DNA of 64,000 nt from Camarhynchus parvulus (lineage: Eukaryota; Chordata; Aves; Passeriformes; Thraupidae): NCBI RefSeq assembly GCF_901933205.1, contig NC_044572.1:111426965-111490964 (forward strand), read 5' to 3'. Within the stretch, counting starts at the first letter, position 1. Each line of letters opens with the position of its first letter. A program made the translations under genes and the position numbers. The notes below the pieces were generated by a model that was not told the origin of the DNA, made no database searches, and saw nothing but the letters and a program-made list of their open reading frames with translations. This document shows, piece by piece, positions 1 through 11,007 of the stretch.

Positions 1-1288
1 AAAGCTATTCTCACAGGCTGAGCTTTGTGTCAGATATTGTGAGGGCTGCTTCCCTAACCTGCTACTGTGTTCTTCCCTCCCATTCCATGCATTGAGAAGC
101 AGCACACCTCAGGAATTCACTTTCTCAGAGGGAGGAAGGGTAAGTGAGAGGGGAATGAGTCAATCTGTATTCTGTTGCTTTCTGTCTTTGTGCTTCAGTG
201 GCTTTTTTTTATCTCCATGAAAGGGCTTTGCTCTGCTTTCTCACCTGTGTTCCCTCCTCTTTTGTGTTAAGGTGGGAGTAAAGAATTCACTATGCTGAAA
301 AGTGAACTCTAAAGGGAATAACATGTGTTAAGTGTTGGTAAACAGATTCCTATTAGAAATATTTGTACTTTTTTTTTGCTACTCTTTACATAAGGTGAGC
401 AAATATTAACTCTTCATTACCGTAAACAGAGTAATAGTCAAGCAAGCAGATAAAGCATAAAAAAGCCAGGTGCAGCTGCCTTTCACAAATATGAAGATTA
501 ATTAGGTTATCAAAGTTGGGAATTTCACCTGGAAAGATTTTTCAAATAAAAAGGCTCTTTTACAGTGATTGTCTTACAACAATCAAGGCCTAGATTTGTC
601 CAAACATCTCTGTATACAAGCAGTTCTTTATCTGAATTGTCTCAAACAAGTTTTCATGTGATTTATCCTGTTTATGAATAGGAATGAAGTATTCACGGTT
701 TTTTCCAAGTTGCTTTATTATACTGCAAAAAATTTATTTAAAAGGAAAATGGAACTGTTTTTCACTGCTTTAGCCAGGTTAAATATTAACTGAAGTCCAA
801 GTTCTATAGAGATTCACTCAGCTATTCACATTAATATGTCATATCCAACATTAACTCTTAAAGTGTAAATACAACCAGGGGTTTCCAGTTCCCAAGTTTA
901 GCTTATTCTCAGTGATTTCTACTTCCATGACTGGCCAAAAGAAAGTGATCCTGCATTGGATTTTCACCTCCAAAACTTTTGAGTCATCTATACATCTTCT
1001 GCTTCTCAAGGTGTCAAAACAAAAGCAGCTCCAGCATTTCTAGAGGGTTATACAAAGGAAGAGGAAAGAGATAAAAAGTTGACCTTTTGTACTATACGGT
1101 CCCTTTCATCTATAGGAAATGTCACCAAAGTACTTTGCAAGTACCCAAGAGAAAAATCTGCAAGTTCTGGTTTTCCTGGTAAATAGTGCACACAAGACTC
1201 CAATAAGAGGGGCAGCCACAGCTCTGCTTCTCTTCCTCTCCCCTTGGGCTGCACAGAGGCTCAAAGGGGAGACACTCCTCTGTGCATG
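1..1288. other. Unique non-coding stretch
   Basis: No recognisable gene or repeat is visible here. The sequence is AT-rich with a few short T and A runs. Two open frames of about 80 codons on opposite strands near the right end overlap each other and show no domain. The minus-strand one also runs on into the neighbouring LTR, so neither is taken as a gene. Confidence 0.6.
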
Positions 1289-1925
1289 TGTCTCGGGTCG
1301 GCTGTTGATATTCTCTGCCCCGAGATGCGTAAGATGTCTCTGCCTCAGCTCGCGCAACTGAAGAACGAGTCTGGACTCTTCGCTTTTCAGTCTTGAGGTT
1401 GTTTATTAATTCTTATCTATAAAATTTTCTTTCTGCCTAGAGAACCTTGCTGAGATCTGCTCAGCAAGGCAGCCACAAGCACTCTGACCGCCCCTGAGGC
1501 AGTATCATCTTTTTATACTACAAACTACGTATATCATACTTACTTTTAATTCCCAATACCTATCACCTATGTTAGACAGTGCACCTCTACTCTAAACCAA
1601 TCCCAAAGTGCCAACATCACAGCAGAAAATGGAGAACAAGAAGAAGAAGAAAGAAGAAGGACTAGACACGCCCTGATTCCTCCATCTTGTTCCCATAACC
1701 CCCATACCCAAAAATCCTAAAATCTACATTTTCATCCTGTGCATGTATTATTATTACACTATTCAAACCTGTGTGACTTTCACGTCCTCATACAAAGCTG
1801 GCAACTCACTGCAAGGGTCAAAATCAAGTCTCCAGGTGTTCTGGGCAGCACGCCAAGGTCTCCAATCCCCTCGATGGGGTTCTCGGCAACTCTGAAAATC
1901 CAAAGGGATGTGCTGAGTTCCCACA
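1289..1925 (-). mobile_element. ERV LTR, probably solo, minus strand
   Basis: An LTR of about 637 bp read on the minus strand. It begins TGTGGGAACTCAG at 1925 and ends CCCGAGACA at 1289, so it has the usual TG...CA ends. A TATA box (TATAAAAA type) lies at about 1508-1521 and an AATAAA signal at 1402-1407, in the order expected for U3, R and U5 on this strand. The 4 bp on each side are CATG (1285-1288 and 1926-1929), fitting a short target duplication. A perfect 10-bp stem-loop (1445-1469) lies between the TATA box and the polyadenylation signal. A GAA-rich tract lies at about 1640-1665. I recognise the text around 1660-1730 as a common songbird LTR, from memory only. No primer-binding site or internal gene adjoins it. 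The U3 end is the less certain boundary. Confidence 0.72.
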
Positions 1926-1929
1926 CATG

Positions 1930-3017
1930 TGGAGCTGCAAAAGCAGCTTGGAGACAAACATGAATATACTAACACATGTTTCAGTTTTGTTGGCAGCCCA
2001 CGTGGTCCCATCCTCCAGGGAAACAGTGAGGGTGAACCTGTGCCCTGGAAAAAATACTGTGAGAAGGATGCAATACTGTACGCCCTTGAAATGGTCTGTG
2101 GTCATTACAAAGATTGTACAGGAACTGCTCCTTGTCCAGCACTGCTGCGAGTATGCTTTGTAATTTAAAAACTGGGAGGGAATGTAAGTCTAGAATTCAA
2201 AATGTGCTTGGTATGTTCTAGAAATGCACTGAAATAAAAAGATGCATCTGGGTGGGAACAGTTGTGTAGCAGTAGGAATAAAGTGCATACATAAAGTGAT
2301 GAGAAGAAATATCAGTGGGACTACTATATAAAAGACATAAAGAAATCCTTCTTCTTTAGTCAGCATGACTGAAGTCTAATTAGGGTATTACATAAATAAA
2401 TTTTAAAAAGTCAAGGGAAGAATATCAAAGGAGATGTGGCCTAGAAGATGTATTCTTTTAAAAAATATGGGGGTTATAATCCAGGAGAAAAGGAGAAATA
2501 AAAATAAATAAACAAAAAAGATACTTCACTACCCTACAAAATGTAAAATATCACCAAAAAAGGGGGGGGGGAAAATACTCCTAATTCATGTGGCTAAAAC
2601 AGAAAGTAGTCTTAGAAGTACTAGATTAGGTAATCTAAGGATAAGGAACCCTCATCCTCAGAAGTTTTTAAATAAATGAAAAAACAGATTTTAATGAACC
2701 ACTCTTTTGACATGAATGATTGTTCTCTTGCCGACCTGGCTTTGTCTCTGTTGACTAGGCTGGCTCTTTGGCTTCTGCTCAGAATTAAGCTGTTAAACAG
2801 TGAGTTAAACTCACACCTACAAGACATCTTACATGACTGTTCTCCCTCTGAAGCAGTCCTCTGATATTTGCATGATGCCCAGTTCATCACACACATCACG
2901 TGCACCTTATTATTAAAAATCCCTTAAGGAGGACTGGCTCGGAGTCCTCTCTAATCTGTGCATGGGACATCATGTGAGAGGAGTAGATCCAGCAATTCTC
3001 TTTATCACGCTACCACT
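1930..3017. other. Unique non-coding stretch
   Basis: No gene is recognised. There is a run of ten G at 2562-2571 after an A run, and A-rich sequence at about 2460-2520. The part from 1930 to 2170 could conceivably belong to the ERV on its left, but I see no polypurine tract next to the LTR and no retroviral domain. Confidence 0.5.
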
Positions 3018-3023
3018 GACCAA

Positions 3024-3481
3024 TGGAGGCATCCTAATCCAGCATCAGCCTTTGTGCTCATCAGAGGTACAGTTTTTATACTGGTGCTGCCTTAAACAGC
3101 TGGGACAGAGGTAGACAGAGTTAAGGGGAATAAAAGGGTATTTACTGAAGGGCCTTCAAAGGCCACACCGTGGCAGTACCAGAGCCACGGCTTTGGTTCT
3201 GCCTGGATGGCTCCAAGATGGAAGCAAAAGAGGGCTTGGTCACAGGATCTTGCATTTCTGTAAGTTTTGGTCCATTAGCATATTGGAGCTAATTGTCCAA
3301 TTACAGCCCCAGCATATGAAGTCCCATCCTTCTTATTTTCTCTCTTCAGTCCATATTGTTTATACTCTTGGGCCTGAGATCTCGATCTGGTTGTCCTTGT
3401 TTCCTTGGTTAGAGACATTGTTGTGTCTACCTGCTCTGTGAAGAGAGCTTACTATCCCCTCACATGAATCCCAGGCCCACA
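3024..3481 (-). mobile_element. ERV LTR, minus strand; limits uncertain
   Basis: On the minus strand this reads as an LTR that starts TGTGGGCCTGGGATTCATG at 3481. A TATA-like box (GAGTATAAAC) lies at about 3360-3370. A GTAAATA element, a possible polyadenylation signal, lies near 3140-3146. The core from about 3090 to 3481 resembles a songbird LTR that I know from memory. The lower limit was chosen because 3018-3023 (GACCAA) and 3482-3487 (CACCAA) match at 5 of 6 bases and would leave TG...CA ends. An end nearer 3084 is also possible. Two stem-loops sit in the putative R region: GGCCTT/AAGGCC at 3151-3164 and CCGTGGC/GCCACGG at 3168-3190. No internal viral gene is seen on either side. Confidence 0.55.
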
Positions 3482-3487
3482 CACCAA

Positions 3488-3790
3488 AGCAGCATAAAAT
3501 CAAAAAGAAGGAAAAAGGGAAAAAGAAAGCTAAACCCCAAGGTATCACTGGTACCTTGCCTTCTAATGAGGCACCATGACCAGACTACCATTCTGGAACC
3601 CCTGGCTGATTGTCTACAAAGAGCACTGTATCACAGGACATTCACATGCTTAGACAGTTTGTATTCTCATGTTATCCATGCACCAGCTCATGGTGCACAT
3701 GCTCTGGTGTCCACCTGTAGAAATGAGTGCTTCCACATTCCACAGCAATGACCTATCCTGACATGACTGAAAATATGCCTTTTAGCTGCT
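3488..3790. other. Spacer between two LTRs
   Basis: About 300 bp with no gene. It begins with a purine tract (about 3502-3529). A 95-codon open frame on the plus strand (3464-3751) starts in the neighbouring LTR and has no recognisable domain. This could be leftover ERV interior or host DNA; nothing in it decides. Confidence 0.45.
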
Positions 3791-3796
3791 GCTGAG

Positions 3797-4122
3797 TGTG
3801 GTAATCACACATTCTCTGAACAGAGAGAAACACAGTTCTCCCTGGATTTTCCTGGGAAGCTGTGAGAAGCTGTGAGAAAGTTCAGAGAAAGAATTAAAAC
3901 AATTTTTATCTCTCTTTCTGTAACCATTGTTTATAGATATGATTCTCCATAGTGTGCAATTCATTGTTCACCAATAGTATGAAAGGTGTCTACTTTGAGA
4001 CCAATCAAGTCTCACCTTAGTGAGTCACATTATAAAAAGACCCACTACTTTCATTAAACACCTTCTGATTCACCTTCTGAAGACTAGAGTCTTTTCTTCC
4101 CATCCCTGGCTTGACAGCATCA
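3797..4122 (+). mobile_element. Solo ERV LTR with exact 6-bp duplication
   Basis: A 326-bp LTR beginning TGTGGTAATCACAC and ending GACAGCATCA, with TG...CA ends. It is flanked by exact 6-bp repeats GCTGAG at 3791-3796 and 4123-4128, the target-site duplication of one integration. A TATA box (TATAAAAA) lies at 4031-4038 and a variant polyadenylation signal, ATTAAA, at 4053-4058, both in the plus orientation. The short spacing puts the signal upstream of the expected transcription start, as in retroviruses with a very short R. A 6-bp duplication is typical of class II (beta/alpha-like) elements, which is an inference. There is no interior sequence, so recombination between the two LTRs has probably removed the provirus. 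Confidence 0.85.
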
Positions 4123-4128
4123 GCTGAG

Positions 4129-4849
4129 CTCCAAAAGTGCAGCAGTGGTGAGCTTCAGGAGCACAATTATAAAGCAACAGCCCAGCATTCCCAAGAAGGT
4201 ACATTCAGTTCTAGAGCACTGAACCTTCTCTGTGAACCAGTGAGCAGACCTGCCTCAGGAACAGTCCCAGCAGGATGAAAAGCTCCAGCCATATTCCTAC
4301 ACACCTTAAGTAATGGTCCTAGGTTCTGTAAGGGAAGGGCAATTTCCAAAGCAGTATGAGAGGCAGCCATGCTTTTAGTTGAAAGTACTGTGGGCTGACT
4401 TGCCACATATCAGAGCACCTTACAAAATCTCTGCTGTTCTCATAGTAAACAAGCCAGTTTTCCCTACATCCAGTTTTCCCTACATCCCTCAGTGCTGTCA
4501 TACCATCATCCAGACCCTATCTATGCATACATGGCAAGTTATGCACAAGTATCTGGGGCTTTCTCTGTGGTCTGAAACTATAACAAATGCTTAATTTTAT
4601 TTTTTGGCATGCAACATCAGGAAGAAAATGAATGATTGTGGCTGGAGCTCCTCATTTCAAAAGGAGAAATTAGAGAGGGTGCTTTTAATAGAAACTGAGT
4701 CCAGCTTTGAGACTGTGGACAGACAACAGGAAAACATAAATATCTCCCAGCCAGCCCAAAGAATTGGATTAGAACTACATCACAAAGAAGCAATTGTGTG
4801 GACTAGTTTAAAAATAGGGATTGCAACTCAGTACAATTATTAACTTTAA
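4129..4849. other. Unique non-coding stretch
   Basis: No gene is recognised. A 16-bp unit is duplicated in tandem at 4454-4469 and 4470-4485. Short open frames on both strands have no domain. Confidence 0.55.
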
Positions 4850-5016
4850 GGGAAGGAGGGAGGAAGGCAGGCGGGAAGGCAGGAAGGAAGGCAGGCAGGC
4901 AGGAAGGAAGGCAGGAAGGCAGGCAGGCAGGCAGGAAGGCAGGCAGGCAGGAAGGAAGGAAGGAAGGAAGGAAGGAAGGAAGGAAGGAAGGAAGGAAGGA
5001 AGGAAGGAAGGAAGGG
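4850..5016. repeat. GGAA/GGCA purine-rich microsatellite
   Basis: A 167-bp tract in two parts. From 4850 to about 4948 it mixes GGAA and GGCA units. From about 4949 to 5015 it is pure (GGAA)n, about 17 units. The plus strand is nearly all purine. The long open frames read through it on both strands are an effect of the 4-bp unit, which gives a repeating four-residue peptide, and are not genes. It lies in unique DNA, about 730 bp from the nearest LTR. Confidence 0.95.
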
Positions 5017-8000
5017 ACCAAATAAAAAAACCCAGAAAAATATAAGGGATAACATGTTGGAAAAATCTTTAGGTCTTCTAACTGAGATGTGCTTGTCATG
5101 TGCTTATAGGTGTTATCTAATCTATAAAAGTCACTAGTCAACCCATTTCATTTAAGATTGCTTTAATTATTGTGGGAGTTTGAGCAATGTCTTCATTCCG
5201 TAAAAATTGTATTTATGAGAACAAGTACAGATTTTATTAAATCAACCATCTGTATGATACATACTGAGTATAAAATAGATGATTACCATATAAATTGGAG
5301 ACAAGTCTGAATCAAATATTGATCCTCTTTAACAGCCAGAAAACAGCCTAATTGTCATGGATATTGAAGGCTCTAATGGTTCAGATGAATACTAAGATAC
5401 ACACAAAGGCAAATATTAAAGCATTTAAAAAAGCAAAATACAGGCTTTCAAGTTATTTGTTGGAAGGTGTAAAAAACTTGTAAAAAACTGTGAGAGCTCT
5501 CAGAAGTTAAAATCAAAAAATAGCTAAGTCTGAATAGAAAACTTCAGTGCAGTGGTTAGATTGTCTGAATGAAGTCAATTTCTTACCTTTTTGGTGAAGA
5601 TGAAATAAATCAAGCAAACAAGATTACACAGGGAGAAGGTGGCAGCATTAATGTTATTTTTTAATTGATAGCACTATAGCTGGTGGTTGGTTGGTGGGCA
5701 GGTTTGCTCTATGTTTTCCTCAGAGCCTTGTGAATAAACAAATTAACCACAAGCTTTCTGTCTAGACAATGCTATGACAGGAAAATATATAACAGAAAGC
5801 AGCTTTCTGTTCTGCCTTTCACAGTGTACTGCAGATATACAGAAATTGAAATAGCTTTATGACTTACAGGAACAGCCATGTGTCTTACTTGTCTCCTCTA
5901 CCTGGAATAGTTCATTTGCCAAACAATATAAAAGAGAAGATTTGCATTTTCTCTACCGTACTGAGCCGAAAGGGCCAAAATTTCACCTGCATTAAGCAGC
6001 CAGGTTTTCTGTATTATCAGGAGCAGGCAGAGCTGTTGTAACTGTAACAAATTCAAACTGCAGTGAAGCTGAGGTGAGATAAACAGGTCTGCCTTGCTGA
6101 GTAGTGTCTGGATATGGTTGGTAAATCTTTTGCTTTCTCACTGATGGTAAAGCAGGCAAAGGAGCATTCCAATAAACTGCATTCACAATCCGTTCTTTCT
6201 TTTCCCACAGCACTTTCATATATAAATACCTTGCCTTGGGAACAAATTTTACTGCTGGCTTCTGACTAACACTTTGACTTTGACTAAGGGCTGAACTGAG
6301 AATAGATTTCACTCACATTATCCTCACAGCTTAACTGCTGACCACCAGGAGCTACCAACATTAAGTTTTCCAATGTGATGATTAACCCGTTGGTCAGTTC
6401 CTTCATTTAGATTTTATTCCCATAGGCTGCTTGTGAGAATATCCAATGAAAGTGTGTGAAAGTGTGTGAAGTTAAAGCATCATCCAATACACCTGCCTCA
6501 GAGAGAAGTCACAAGAAAGATGTTAGCTGAATTCTGTTAGTAGAAAAATCTATTCTAGTCTCCTAGGTGCTCATAGATCAACAATTAAAACACTTGCTTC
6601 AGGAATTGTGCTTTCTGAAATGTTGAAATTACTCCTATTAATACATAGATCTAAAAGTACCCCTTTTTCTCCTCAAAATAGAATTTTGGACATGTAAACT
6701 TTTATATCTTTCATGGCCTGCACATATTCTTGGAAATTGTGGTAAATTATTTTGCATTATATTTTGTCTTAAATTCTTGAAGAACTGTGATATACATTTT
6801 ACTCTGTCCCTGTTCAAGAGAACATCATCTAGTTTCTGCTAATTATCTTTGATCACTTCAATCCCTCATCTGGTCTATGTGCACATGTTGTTACTATTAA
6901 GTGTATTAAGCTTTCTGTCATAAAAAGATTGACCTAATCTCTCTTCGACATGTTCATGATTTTCACATTCAATGAGTTAATTGCATTAATGTTAAAGTAG
7001 TCTTTGGCAGAACCTTAAATGCTCAGAGTTTTTATATGTAAGTTGATCACAGTTGATCACAGTCAATTAATATCTAGGGTTTTTTACATAGAAACCATTT
7101 GACATCAAAGTTGTGTTGAATAATATTTTGTCTTTTGTTCATGATACAAAATGGAATGTCAGAAATTTCTTCAAAATATAAACATGAGCAAGAGTAGTTA
7201 TGGTTAGTGATTAAAACCTTAAGGGTAGCCAACGAAAGCATCAGCAGAAAGGATCACTTTTTGTAGTCCTTTTTCAAAATTAGGCCAGTAGACATAAAGC
7301 ACATAGAACAAATTATTTCTCATTGGCTCATTAGACCAATCACCTTTTATTGAACTGCACAATTTTCAGTAAGTATAAACTAAATATGGCAGGTGGTGAA
7401 TAAGCTGTCTTGTACTTAAATAAAATGTTTTAAATTATTTTTTAATTACTAAAAATCCCAGTTTAGCTATTGAGGGTCATCCAGGAGAGGTTTCTATTTT
7501 CAGTTACACATTTTGCAGATTTCTAAGCCTTTCAAAGCAATTTTGTGAAATCTTTCAAATTTGGTTATTATTCAAAAGCCGTTTGAAACATAAAAATAAA
7601 TATATTTAATCTGAAATTAAACAAGAAAATTAATTATACAGATAATCTATTAATGCATGGTAGGGCCTGTGCAAAAATATATTTATTTATCTTTCCAATT
7701 AAAACCACTGAAAATACTAGAAACAAGTTTTAATTAAGTGAGTTTTTTTATTTATTTCCTCCTAATGAAACCATTAGACCTAAACCATTAGTCTGAACCA
7801 TTAGACTCATGTAATTACACCATGTTTCATGTCAGCTGGTAAAATCGATTCTGCCTGATTCTGCCTGATAGACCCAGGCTAGGTGTTGAATCGTCTGCAT
7901 CGTTCCAGCTGCTGATCCCAAACAGCTGTGGGAAAGCCAGCAAACACCTAGCAAGGCACTGAGACAAATCAAAAGGGATTGGGGCATCCCACTTTACATG

Positions 8001-9759
8001 CTGGGAAGACAGTAAGGGTAGGATGAGGCTTCGTGTATCTTTTAATGTTTGCAATACTGATCTTTGCTTTCAGAAATGGGAAAAAGCCTTCAGATCATGA
8101 TCCCTGTGATTCTACAACAGCAGGCTATAATCAAGAGATTGAGACAGGGACATCTTAAAAAGAGTTTAGATATTTTAACTATTGATGCTGGCAAGAAGCA
8201 TCCCAACCCACGTGTTTCTGCATGGTGCTTTCATATAGTCCCTAATGTAAACTCAGAGCTCTTCCTTTGCCCCCGTTTCGCGTCTACATGCTCTTAAATC
8301 ATAGGAGAAATCACCAAATTTTTGGTTTAATATTAATTTCCAAGAGATAGATCCCTAAATTTCAGATATTCTGGTGAAAAAAACACCTTGATTTCTCATT
8401 CCATTCACAATGTGGCCTGGGATTAAGACACTGTTGTTACCTGATGGCAAGAACAGGCATCATCCTGAAGATATTGGAAGGCATCAACTCCTTATGGATA
8501 CTGATACTGACAGCCATTAACATCTGTCTGCTGGCAACTTGTCCATGCCTGTGACTCCATCTCAGACAGCAGGTGTTTTTGACTCATGTAGTCCTGGATC
8601 TCTTTAAAGTTTCAGTTCGTTTCTCAAACACTAATAACATTCAGATCCTATTAATTTTAGAGTAAATGACTCAGCTTTTATTACTGAGTGCAGTTGGTTA
8701 ATCTGAGGAACAGACTTGCTTAAAAATAAAAATATAATAGCAATGGTACCTGTGATAAGAATGACAATTTGTGCTAAGCAAGGATCTTAGTTACTTTCAT
8801 GGTTATTTAAAGACATGATAAGACATGTAAAGGGCACTGTTGTTTGCCACAGCTCAGCCATCTTTGCAGAGTGGGTAATCAAAGAGAGGAACAAAAGGAA
8901 TGTTGTATAGGACCTCTTCATGTGGAGTGTATCCTTCAGGGACCAAAGGGAGGGTACCCACATACTACAAAACAGTAAATGAAAATATAAAAGAAATACA
9001 TACAAGAATTAACTCTGACAACTTTATTGTTTTTTAGACTCTCTACAAAATAAGTTAAGAAAAAAAATGTAGTCCTGGATAATTACTTTTTCCCAGTTGT
9101 TTGATATCTCCCTCATCAATTTGGTTTTATTTTAAGAAACAGTGCCTAGTGGTATCTGTATAGAAAAATAGTTTTCCTAGGCAATCCACTTTCCTGCTGC
9201 AGTACTTTGTGTGCTGATTATTTCAGAGCATTCACATCCTTTTTTCATTTCACACTGAAGGAAGTAATTTATTCCATTGTACACGGCTCTATCCCGTCCT
9301 CCTCACTTCCTCTTTTGCCCTCAATTTCACTGTGCTGCGCTCTGTGGATTTCTAACAGCCATCACAAAACCCCAGTTGTCACCTTTAATGCACTTGCCTG
9401 TTGTGAGAACTGGACAGTGTGAGGCAGCTCCCTGCCAGCTCCCTGCCCCACAAGAAATCAAGCAGGAGGAGATCAGCCTTTAAACCACAGAATGACACCG
9501 AGTGAAACTGCTGCTCACAGCTTTGCAGTGCTGTGGAAGCACAGTGGTCAGCTCTAAATTTGGCAGCAAAGTCTACTGGAAGGTCAGCACACTCCTGCTA
9601 TGCATTCATTCACTGTGTTCCTTGTGAAGGAATCACTGGGATTGTTCCCCAGAATAACTGATTCCACTGTGCTCCAGCTGATCTGCAGTGGGCAAGACAC
9701 CGTTTAAGCAATGAAGATGCCTCACACCCCCATTTATATCTGTGCACATGTAAATAAAA

Positions 9760-9782
9760 GTATATATATATATGTATATATA
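9760..9782. repeat. Short TA-rich simple repeat
   Basis: (TA)n with one G interruption, about 23 bp. Confidence 0.85.
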
Positions 9783-10981
9783 AAATGTATGTATAAAGAA
9801 TATCAGCCAACTCCATCATGCCCTTGAATCTGGTGAGCTTATTGTGCTTTAGCTTCAAAATGACTGCCCACCAAATGAAAGCTCTGTTGCAGCCATGCAC
9901 CCTGTATCTGAACATCCTCGAGTGAGAACAGAGCAATGCGAATTCTACTGTTTAACAGAAGCTGGATGAAAGAAGTCTGTTTCCAACTGTACTCACTCAC
10001 TGTGATGTTCAGAAAAATCAACAATTAGAAGGATTAGGAAATCTGTGAAAAAGACAATTTTGGATCAGAGCTTTGTAATTATAATGCCCAAGAATATCTA
10101 AGCTGGTTTCTCATTCAGAACACTTAAAATAGAACTTTAAATGATGTTAGAATATTCAGCTCCAACTGATTATTTTTTTGTTTATCTGGGCTATGCTTCA
10201 ACAAACATTGCAAAGAGAAAATTACAGGGGAAATCTTTATCAATAGTAGCAGAAGATTTAGTGGGGGAAAAAGAAGATGTACAATATTAAAATTAAATTC
10301 CTCCATCAAGGCAAATCAGGGATATATTGAAAAAACATCACAGCAATATTTTTCTTTTGATTGCAATTTTTTACTGATTCAAGCAGAATGGAAGTGAAAT
10401 AAAGTTATTTTGCAATTACCCTAACCAGTAACTTCTCATTTTCTTCTGTAATTATATTTATTCGAACTCTTCAAATTTCAGCTAAGTAATTGTATGTACA
10501 GGAGTATACAGACATGTAAAAACAGAAGCTATTAATAGTGAACAACTGAAAAAATTACAATTTATAAGATAGTATTGAAATCCTCAGTTACACCAAACCC
10601 CTAAAAATCTTCTGGTGGCACTGTGAAAACCCCAAGAGTTTTATGCATTAATTCAGCAGCACCAAAGTATTTGAAATGCTTGTGACAAAACAGATTGCTG
10701 CATTTTGCCTCCAGCTCATTAATTCTGTAATTATTTTTTAAGCTTCTCTTTTTTAAAACTAAGTGAGAAAAATAAATGTTTTCTCTTATACATCATATGT
10801 ATTCAAATAACCATGTCTCACAATTTGCATTTCTGCCTGTGTTTTTCATAGTATGAAAAATGCCAGCAGAGGCATGAAATATTCATCTATGACATCAGGA
10901 AACAAAAAAAGCAGATTTCCCAAATAAAACCACAGAGGCCAACATTATTTTAAATGAGCACGTGTAAACAAACTATGCAAC

Positions 10982-11007
10982 ATAGGCTGTGTTTGCCCAC
11001 AGCCTAT
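10982..11007. other. Perfect 10-bp inverted repeat (hairpin)
   Basis: ATAGGCTGTG at 10982-10991 is followed by a 6-nt loop (TTTGCC) and its exact reverse complement CACAGCCTAT at 10998-11007. It lies in otherwise unique DNA. There is no TATA box or T-run that would mark a Pol III RNA gene, so no RNA gene is called. Confidence 0.7.

Noticed and set aside
1824..2105. Minus-strand frame beside the LTR, checked as a possible ERV env end
   Set aside because: No transmembrane or envelope features, no polypurine tract before the LTR, and half of the frame lies inside the LTR.
4803..5141. Long open frames with a repeating four-residue pattern on both strands
   Set aside because: They are read-through of the 4-bp microsatellite, which keeps all frames free of stops.
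10982..11007. Hairpin considered as a microRNA precursor
   Set aside because: The stem is only 10 bp; a microRNA precursor needs about 22 bp or more of near-continuous pairing.
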